This document shows positions 6,061 through 10,417 of a stretch of DNA of 10,417 bases, in pieces (position 1 is the stretch's first letter; each line of letters opens with the position of its first letter). Position numbers and translations under genes: made by a program. The notes below the pieces were generated by a model that searched no databases, was not told where the DNA came from, and was given only the letters and a program-made list of their open reading frames with translations. This stretch comes from Candidatus Heimdallarchaeota archaeon (lineage in GTDB: Archaea > Asgardarchaeota > Njordarchaeia > Njordarchaeales > JAMOTR01), in the NCBI GenBank assembly GCA_027068385.1, contig JAMOTR010000014.1, forward strand, positions 1 to 10,417, read 5' to 3'.

Positions 6061-7338
6061 ATGCGCGTACCTATAGCTAGCTTAGGACCTCATATGGACG
6101 GACAACGCGTGAGGATATGCGGCCGGGTACAGCGGGTGAGGCATAAGCGTAAGATCGCGTTCGTAGTAGTGCGGGACGGTAGCTTCGACGACGTTCAGCT
6201 TACGATAAAGGACCCAGAACTCCTAAAGCTAGCCGAGAAGCTCGACCGCGGTTACGTGATCTGCGCTGAGGGGATCGTTAAGGCCTCGAAGATAGCTAAG
6301 AAAGGATACGAGATGATACCGGAGAAAATAGAGGTGCTCTCTAAGTCGGAGGTTCCTCCGTTCGATCCCTTCGTGGACGTGGATCATACGATATTAGCTA
6401 AACGCCTAGACCGGCGCGTCCTAGATCTTAGGAACCCTCGTAATCGCGCGATCCTCGTGCTTAAGGGATTAGTGACGCGTTACATGCGCGAGTACTTATA
6501 TTCACAAGGGTTCATCGAGGTACATACGCCGAAGGTTACGATCACGGCTACGGAAGGAGGAGCGGAGGTGTTCCCCGTAAAACGGTTCGACCGCGAGGCG
6601 TACCTAGTGATGAGCCCCCAGTTATATAAGCAGATGGTGATGGCTACGGGAATCGAGCGCTTCCTCGAAGTGGGGCCGTGTCGGAGGGCCGAGAAGCATC
6701 ATACTAAGAAGCACTTAAACGAGTATTTTGGTCTCGATATCGAGATGGCCTTCGCCACGGATGAGGACGCGATGAAGCTTCTAGAGGATTCTATACGCTA
6801 CGCGGCCGAGAAGATATTCGAGGATCACGAGCGCGTGTGGAGGGTTCTGAACGAGAAGTTCGAGCCTCCGGAAAAGTTCGATAGAATAACTTACGACGAG
6901 GCCCGGGAGATATTAAAGAAGAAAGGATTCGAGATACCTCGGGGAGAAGACTTCGGAGCAGATGAAGAAAGGGCCTTATGGAACGAGATTAACAAGCCTT
7001 TCTTCATCACTAAGCGGCCGCGGAGCGCGAGGCCTTTCTATGTCATGCGCCTCGATGAGGACCCTAAATATACTAAGGGGTTTGACCTCATATACCGCGT
7101 AGAGCTAGCCTCCGGGGCTCAGCGCGAACATCGCTATGAGAAGCTCGTGGAGAACATAAAGGATAAAGGCTTGCCGCTCGAGAGCTTCCGCTACTATCTC
7201 GAGGCGTTTAGGTACGGAATGCCCCCTCACGCTGGTCGGGGATTAGGACTCGAGAGACTAATGATGGGACTCTTCGGAATCGATGAGGTGCGCGAGTGCG
7301 TGCTCTTCCCGAGGACCGTAGACAGACTAACGCCTTAA
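6061..7338 (+). CDS. aspS: Aspartyl-tRNA synthetase, archaeal type
   Basis: A full-length 425-residue class IIb synthetase. The N-terminal OB-fold anticodon-binding domain covers about 1-100 and the catalytic domain about 110-425. Motif 1 includes GFIEVHTPKV (150-159), followed by TATEGGAEVFPV (162-173) and SPQLYKQM (185-192). Motif 2 is GPCRRAEKHHTKKHLNEY (205-222), and motif 3 ends GRGLGLERLMMG (392-403) before FPRTVDRLTP. SGAQREHRYE (351-360) and YGMPPHAG (385-392) are typical of archaeal/eukaryotic AspRS rather than AsnRS. It charges tRNA(Asp) with aspartate. Aligned by eye with Thermococcus AspRS, Lys80 matches the Lys of discriminating enzymes, but Gln24 replaces the usual Trp (discriminating) or His (non-discriminating). 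Whether it also makes Asp-tRNA(Asn) is therefore open. The OB fold has GRV rather than the usual GWV, and motif 2 has RRAE rather than FRAE. The gene ends four bases from a convergent gene. Confidence 0.95.
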   Translation: MRVPIASLGPHMDGQRVRICGRVQRVRHKRKIAFVVVRDGSFDDVQLTIKDPELLKLAEKLDRGYVICAEGIVKASKIAKKGYEMIPEKIEVLSKSEVPPFDPFVDVDHTILAKRLDRRVLDLRNPRNRAILVLKGLVTRYMREYLYSQGFIEVHTPKVTITATEGGAEVFPVKRFDREAYLVMSPQLYKQMVMATGIERFLEVGPCRRAEKHHTKKHLNEYFGLDIEMAFATDEDAMKLLEDSIRYAAEKIFEDHERVWRVLNEKFEPPEKFDRITYDEAREILKKKGFEIPRGEDFGADEERALWNEINKPFFITKRPRSARPFYVMRLDEDPKYTKGFDLIYRVELASGAQREHRYEKLVENIKDKGLPLESFRYYLEAFRYGMPPHAGRGLGLERLMMGLFGIDEVRECVLFPRTVDRLTP

Positions 7339-7342
7339 AAAA
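7337..7342 (-). terminator. T-run after the 99-residue repeat gene
   Basis: Six T residues on the minus strand follow immediately after the TGA of the gene ending at 7343. They overlap the TAA stop of aspS on the other strand. A short T-run like this is a plausible archaeal terminator. Confidence 0.4.
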
Positions 7343-7642
7343 TCACCGCCGATAGTCCTTCTTTTTCTTGTCCTTAAACGGGTCGAACTCATCAAGCTTA
7401 GGAGTATCGTACATCGCGGCATAGGATATGCTGGGCGAATATGGGGAGATTTTACTTAATATGCTATAGGTAGCCGTCTTATAATCACCGTACATGAGGG
7501 CATAGTGAATTCCCGGATCGTTCTGTATGATCCTCTGCACGGTCGGCTCCTTCGATAACGCTTCATAAGCCCCTTTATAATCGCCATACATGAGCGAATA
7601 GTGAACCAACATGCGGGTCCTTAAGCTTATGTCGTCGCTCAT
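7343..7642 (-). CDS. Small protein with three TPR-like internal repeats, unrecognised
   Basis: A 99-residue protein I cannot assign to a family. It contains an obvious internal repeat: HYSLMYGDYK at 14-23, HYALMYGDYK at 46-55, and a decayed SYAAMYDTPK at 73-82. The first two units continue as GAYEALSK and TATYSILSK. The spacing of 32 and 27 residues, and the small-G-D-Y...A...L pattern, suggest short helix-turn-helix units like tetratricopeptide repeats, which usually bind other proteins. The C-terminus is highly charged (KDKKKKDYRR). There is no signal peptide or membrane helix. An AT-rich TATA-like element is centred about 24 bases upstream of the ATG at 7642, so a leaderless transcript is likely. 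The repeat conservation and promoter make it very probably a real gene despite its size. It diverges from the gene at 7679 across a 36-base gap. Confidence 0.8.
   Translation of the reverse strand: MSDDISLRTRMLVHYSLMYGDYKGAYEALSKEPTVQRIIQNDPGIHYALMYGDYKTATYSILSKISPYSPSISYAAMYDTPKLDEFDPFKDKKKKDYRR
7357..7370 (+). terminator. Possible T-rich terminator for aspS
   Basis: The plus strand becomes T-rich (CCTTCTTTTTCTTG) about 19 bases after the aspS stop. This tract is the complement of the Lys-rich tail codons of the opposing 99-residue gene. No other T-run follows aspS closely. This is inferred from composition only. Confidence 0.35.
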
Positions 7643-7644
7643 AC

Positions 7645-7656
7645 CAAAAATAGAAA
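7645..7656 (+). promoter_or_regulatory. TATA-like element for the 172-residue gene
   Basis: CAAAAATAGAAA is centred about 28 bases before the ATG at 7679 and would give a leader of only a few bases. It lies next to the start of the divergent gene, so the two promoters are interleaved and may be co-regulated. Confidence 0.4.
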
Positions 7657-7661
7657 TGACA

Positions 7662-7670
7662 CGTTTTTAG
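7662..7670 (-). promoter_or_regulatory. TATA-like element for the 99-residue repeat gene
   Basis: The minus strand reads CTAAAAACG, centred about 24 bases before the ATG at 7642. It falls within the 36-base gap shared with the divergent gene at 7679. Confidence 0.4.
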
Positions 7671-7678
7671 AGTTTCTA

Positions 7679-8197
7679 ATGAAACGGCGCGTTTATCATG
7701 TCCCTATATTCGCTAAGCGCATACCCCCGCACGTTAAATCGCTATTACTAAGAGCGGACGAGCTCGTTCCTGAGCGTAAGAAGATGAACTTCTTTCGGCT
7801 TCGTTTCATAGACGCGATCGCGTTCATGTATGAGACGGAGACGTTTACGTATCTCATAGTCGAAGTGGAGGACGGATACGTACTCGATCATCGGGCTCTA
7901 AGGATGGGGGACGTAGAAAGGTACGCGAAGTCTAAGAGGAGGCTATCCGAGATCTCTGAGGAGGAACTTAAGGAATATGTGGAGCCCGAAGTCCTAGCGA
8001 AGGATTACGAGATAATAGAGACCAGGGAGCTAAAAGCGTCCGATGTAATAAAAACGGTCGAGGAATACTTTGGAGAAATAGAAAGGAGGTTCGGAAGACG
8101 GGGCGTACGGGCGGCTTTAATAGGGATAAAATTTGGGGTATTCGAGGTCCTTCCTAGAGCGGTGTTGTATGCAATGAAAGAGGAGCGCTTTGATTAG
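7679..8197 (+). CDS. Unrecognised 172-residue protein upstream of actin
   Basis: A complete ATG-to-TAG gene. I do not recognise the family. The N-terminus is basic (MKRRVYHVPIFAKR), and residues 36-70 alternate hydrophobic and charged residues as in a beta-rich core (FFRLRFIDAIAFMYE, then TYLIVEVEDGYVLD). The middle is a charged helical stretch (about 78-130). A C-terminal hydrophobic segment (GVRAALIGIKFGVFEVLPRA, 142-161) is probably an amphipathic or buried helix rather than a membrane span. There is no signal peptide. It uses ATA as the main Ile codon, unlike the actin gene that follows on the same strand after 77 bases. No T-run separates the two, so some read-through into actin is possible, although actin has its own promoter-like element. 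An actin-linked role is only a guess from position. Confidence 0.8.
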   Translation: MKRRVYHVPIFAKRIPPHVKSLLLRADELVPERKKMNFFRLRFIDAIAFMYETETFTYLIVEVEDGYVLDHRALRMGDVERYAKSKRRLSEISEEELKEYVEPEVLAKDYEIIETRELKASDVIKTVEEYFGEIERRFGRRGVRAALIGIKFGVFEVLPRAVLYAMKEERFD

Positions 8198-8215
8198 AAA
8201 AAGGATAAAACTAAC

Positions 8216-8256
8216 GTTACATCTCGGATAACTCATACGAATAATGTTTATGTAAC
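8216..8256. repeat. Inverted repeat upstream of actin
   Basis: GTTACAT (8216-8222) and its exact reverse complement ATGTAAC (8250-8256) flank 27 bases. The right arm overlaps the presumed TATA box of the actin gene, so a dimeric regulator binding here could control actin transcription. Seven-base arms can also arise by chance. Confidence 0.35.
8247..8254 (+). promoter_or_regulatory. Probable TATA box of the actin gene
   Basis: TTTATGTA is centred 24-25 bases before the ATG at 8275, the spacing seen for other genes here, and suggests a leaderless transcript. A weak purine-rich GGCGG lies four bases before the ATG, so a short leadered transcript cannot be excluded. Confidence 0.5.
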
Positions 8257-8274
8257 ACCGGGCATTAGGCGGTT

Positions 8275-9435
8275 ATGTCTGAGGAGAAGTGGGGCCCCAC
8301 CGTAGTTATCGACAACGGTACCGGTTTCATTAAGGCCGGATATGGAGGAGAAACGTCGCCTCGCGTAGTATTCCCCACGGTCGTAGGTACTCTAAAGTAC
8401 GAGGAGGCCATCCCTGGAGGCGGAGCTAAGACCGTGTATGTAGGAGACGAGGCCATCAAGATGCGCGGATTACTCGTGCTAAAGTATCCGATGCGCCACG
8501 GAATTATCGAGGACCGGGAGGCTATGGAGCACATACGGAGCTACACGTTCTACAAGAAGCTACGCGTGAACCCCAAGGAGCACCCCGTAGTGCTCACCGA
8601 GCCTCCGCTTAACCCCAGGCCTAACCGCGTGAAGATGGCCGAGATCATGTTCGAGAAGTTCGAGGTACCCGCGATGTACGTAGCTACTCAGGCCGTGTTA
8701 GCTCTATACGCGGCCGGACACGTGACCGGTCTCGTCGTGGACATAGGAGCCGGAGTGACGCACATCGTCCCCGTGAAGGACTCGTTCATCATTAAGGAGG
8801 GAGTGAGGCGTCTAGACCTAGCCGGTATGGACATCACCGACTACCTCGCTAAGCTACTACAGACGAACGGAGTCTTCACCGCTAAGACCTCCGCCGAGAA
8901 GGACATCGTAAACGACATCAAGGAGAAGTGCTGCTACGTGGCCCTAGATTACGAGGCCGAGCTCGAGAAGGCTAGGAAGGACCCCGACTCCGTGAAGTGC
9001 GAGTACACGCTACCCGACGGTAAGAAGATCTACCTCACCGTGGAGCGCTTCATGGCTCCCGAGATACTATTCAAGCCCAGCATGATCGGACTCGAGAGCA
9101 AGGGAGTACACGAGCTCATCTTCGACGCGATCATGGCCGCTCCGATCGACGTGAGGCCCGATCTATTCAACAAGATCATCCTAAGCGGAGGTACTACGAT
9201 GCTACCCGGACTCGCTGAGAGGCTAAAGAAGGAGCTCGAGGAGCTCGTCGTGAAGCACTATGGATACATGCCTCCGAACATCAAGATCGACATCAAGGTA
9301 AGACCCGATAGGAAGTACCTAGTGCGGAAGGGAGGAGCGCTACTAGCGAAGCTACCCGAGTTCAAGCAGATGCTCACCACTCGCGAGCAGCGGAAGGAGC
9401 TAGGAGATGCCGTAGTAGACCAGCGGACCATCTGA
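8275..9435 (+). CDS. Archaeal actin closely resembling eukaryotic actin
   Basis: A 386-residue actin (eukaryotic actin is about 375) that would polymerise into cytoskeletal filaments in the cytoplasm and bind ATP. Phosphate loop 1 is DNGTGFIKAGYGG (13-25). The D-loop region ends in YVGDEA, then PMRHGIIED and EHPVVLTEPPLNP. ATQAVLALYA keeps the Gln equivalent to actin Gln137, and GVTH keeps His161. EKDIVNDIKEKCCYVALDYE and ILSGGTTMLPGLAERLKKEL are near-identical to eukaryotic actin. Phosphate loop 2 reads DIGAGVTH where eukaryotic actin has DSGDGVTH, so the Asp equivalent to actin Asp157 is Ala. The C-terminus (VRKGGALLAKL onward) departs from the actin WIGGSILASL pattern and lacks the final KCF. 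Isoleucine is almost always ATC here, unlike the ATA-rich neighbours, as expected for high expression. This similarity is the main reason to suggest an Asgard-type archaeon; crenactin-like proteins of other archaea are more divergent. Confidence 0.96.
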   Translation: MSEEKWGPTVVIDNGTGFIKAGYGGETSPRVVFPTVVGTLKYEEAIPGGGAKTVYVGDEAIKMRGLLVLKYPMRHGIIEDREAMEHIRSYTFYKKLRVNPKEHPVVLTEPPLNPRPNRVKMAEIMFEKFEVPAMYVATQAVLALYAAGHVTGLVVDIGAGVTHIVPVKDSFIIKEGVRRLDLAGMDITDYLAKLLQTNGVFTAKTSAEKDIVNDIKEKCCYVALDYEAELEKARKDPDSVKCEYTLPDGKKIYLTVERFMAPEILFKPSMIGLESKGVHELIFDAIMAAPIDVRPDLFNKIILSGGTTMLPGLAERLKKELEELVVKHYGYMPPNIKIDIKVRPDRKYLVRKGGALLAKLPEFKQMLTTREQRKELGDAVVDQRTI

Positions 9436-9436
9436 G

Positions 9437-9450
9437 TTTTTATTTAAAAA
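9437..9450. terminator. Bidirectional terminator between actin and the convergent gene
   Basis: Between the actin stop and the stop of the opposing gene the sequence reads TTTTTATTTAAAAA, a near-palindrome that gives a T-run on both strands. It fills the 15-base gap and can end transcripts from either side. Confidence 0.55.
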
Positions 9451-10417
9451 TCACGAGGTGAGTTTCTCTAATATTCTCTTCAACCCTCTCGCGATCTCTA
9501 CCTCCGCGCTAATCTTATCAAACTTCTCCTTCTTGTTCTTCTCCTCGTAGTACTCCGCGGTGAGGCGCTCGATGTAAGAGTTTAGCCCGTCTATGAGCAT
9601 ACTAGCGATACCTAGCGCGGTCGTGCCCCTGAGCTTGCTGATCTCTATGATATCCGCGGAGTCCCCTTCCTTCTCCTTATCATATATCTGTAGGGCGGTA
9701 GCGAGGATTCCGGCTAGGGACCTTATGCGGGAATAATCCTTGATTAGGTCCTGTAGCGGCCTAGGCTTATACAGATAACTCGCCCGACTCTTTCCGCCCT
9801 TTACGAGTAGTTGTTTCTTGTTACTATTCTTAGCCGCGTCGATCCTCTTCCTTACCTCCTTATCCTTTACGGTCATGGATATGAGCTTCGGGTCTATGAG
9901 GCCGTACTTTAGCGCCATAGCGTATATCACGGTCATGTCCCCGCTCTTTAGTAGATCGCGCACGCTTAGGATCCTGAAGTCCTTGTGGACGATCTTATCT
10001 AAAGCGATTCCCGCGGCCGTCGGTATGATGTCCTCGAGCATCTCCCTATAGTCCTCGAAGTCTAGTCCCGGTGATAATTTAGCGAGTATCGCGGCGCTTA
10101 TTGAGGCGCCTATGGCTATCGATTCCTCGGGCCTAGGTGTGAGTCCGTATGAGATCACGCCCTCGAAGAGCTTATCCACGCGCCCGGACTCTAGTATCGA
10201 CTTGATCCTCTCCTTTATTCCCTCCTTGTTCATGCCCACAATCGGCTCAAGGCGGAGGTCGAGACGGTTTAGGAACTCGTCGAAGGCCTCAGGCTTTAGT
10301 AATAATATGAACATCGTCCTCGAGATGCCCTCTCCCGTTCCCACCTTCCCCTTAGACTTCTCCGAGAGAACGCTCGTAGCTAACACGGGATACAGGTCGT
10401 TCTCGATCGCGGCGGCC
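9451..10417 (-). CDS. Unrecognised helical protein, 5' end beyond the window
   Basis: The minus-strand frame ends at TGA (9451-9453) and stays open to the right edge, giving at least 321 residues. A GTG at 10386 is a possible start, but the codons before it (AAAIENDLYP) are open and read like natural protein, so the gene probably begins outside the window. I do not recognise the family. The visible part is largely alpha-helical and soluble. A Gly/Ala/Ser-rich segment (ESIAIGASISAAILAKLSP) lies near residues 98-116 of the visible protein. A basic loop rich in Lys and Asn follows (AKNSNKKQLLVKGGKSRA), and a Lys/Glu-rich probable coiled coil forms the C-terminal 50 residues. There is no signal peptide in the visible part. 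The gene faces actin tail to tail, so it is not in the same operon. Confidence 0.8.
   Translation of the reverse strand, partial: AAAIENDLYPVLATSVLSEKSKGKVGTGEGISRTMFILLLKPEAFDEFLNRLDLRLEPIVGMNKEGIKERIKSILESGRVDKLFEGVISYGLTPRPEESIAIGASISAAILAKLSPGLDFEDYREMLEDIIPTAAGIALDKIVHKDFRILSVRDLLKSGDMTVIYAMALKYGLIDPKLISMTVKDKEVRKRIDAAKNSNKKQLLVKGGKSRASYLYKPRPLQDLIKDYSRIRSLAGILATALQIYDKEKEGDSADIIEISKLRGTTALGIASMLIDGLNSYIERLTAEYYEEKNKKEKFDKISAEVEIARGLKRILEKLTS

Noticed and set aside
6061..7338. Asparaginyl-tRNA synthetase as an alternative identity
   Set aside because: The SGAQREHRYE, YGMPPHAG and C-terminal RLTP segments fit archaeal aspartyl-tRNA synthetase better.
1..10417. CRISPR arrays, tRNA or rRNA genes, insertion sequences, riboswitches
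   Set aside because: No regularly spaced repeats, cloverleaf or rRNA-like stretches, transposase genes or long leaders were seen; all gaps are under about 80 bases.

Overview
This window looks like a stretch of archaeal chromosome, most likely from a thermophilic member of the Asgard superphylum or a close relative. The main evidence is the gene at 8275-9435. It encodes an actin of 386 residues that aligns by eye almost end to end with eukaryotic actin, much more closely than bacterial MreB does. The rest also fits an archaeon: an archaeal-type aspartyl-tRNA synthetase, a hexulose-6-phosphate synthase fused to an RraA-like domain, a Taw2-type wybutosine enzyme, an archaeal-family ATPase, and TATA boxes about 24-25 bases upstream of start codons that mostly lack ribosome binding sites. 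Lys/Arg/Glu-rich proteins with many Ile codons suggest a thermophile. The exact lineage cannot be fixed from sequence alone.

Layout from left to right. Positions 1-192 hold the 5' part of a membrane protein on the minus strand, running off the left edge. An unrecognised 244-residue protein (252-986, minus) and the HPS-RraA fusion (1061-2371, minus) follow. The taw2-like gene (2396-3148, plus) starts only 24 bases from the fusion gene and is transcribed the other way. Next comes a tightly overlapping minus-strand operon: an AAA-type ATPase (4275-5969), an endonuclease III (3656-4342) and a small membrane-anchored beta-sandwich protein (3141-3659). The last of these resembles the eukaryotic translocon-associated protein beta (TRAP-beta) in architecture. 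Divergent from the operon is aspS (6061-7338, plus). A 99-residue protein with internal repeats (7343-7642, minus) ends tail to tail with aspS and diverges from an unrecognised 172-residue gene (7679-8197, plus), which lies just upstream of actin. Another unrecognised helical protein (9451-10417, minus) converges on actin and runs off the right edge.

The DNA is very compact. No gap exceeds about 80 bases, convergent genes overlap or nearly touch, and divergent genes share short promoter regions. Recognised functions cover sugar-phosphate (ribulose monophosphate) metabolism, tRNA modification, tRNA charging, base-excision repair and the cytoskeleton. Four genes plus the left-edge membrane fragment could not be recognised. 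There is no sign of insertion sequences, CRISPR, tRNA or rRNA genes, or of recent transfer.

The observations most worth following are the actin, with its altered phosphate loop and unknown neighbours; the TRAP-beta-like protein; the small repeat protein; and the repeated pattern of transcription stop signals embedded in the ends of opposing genes.
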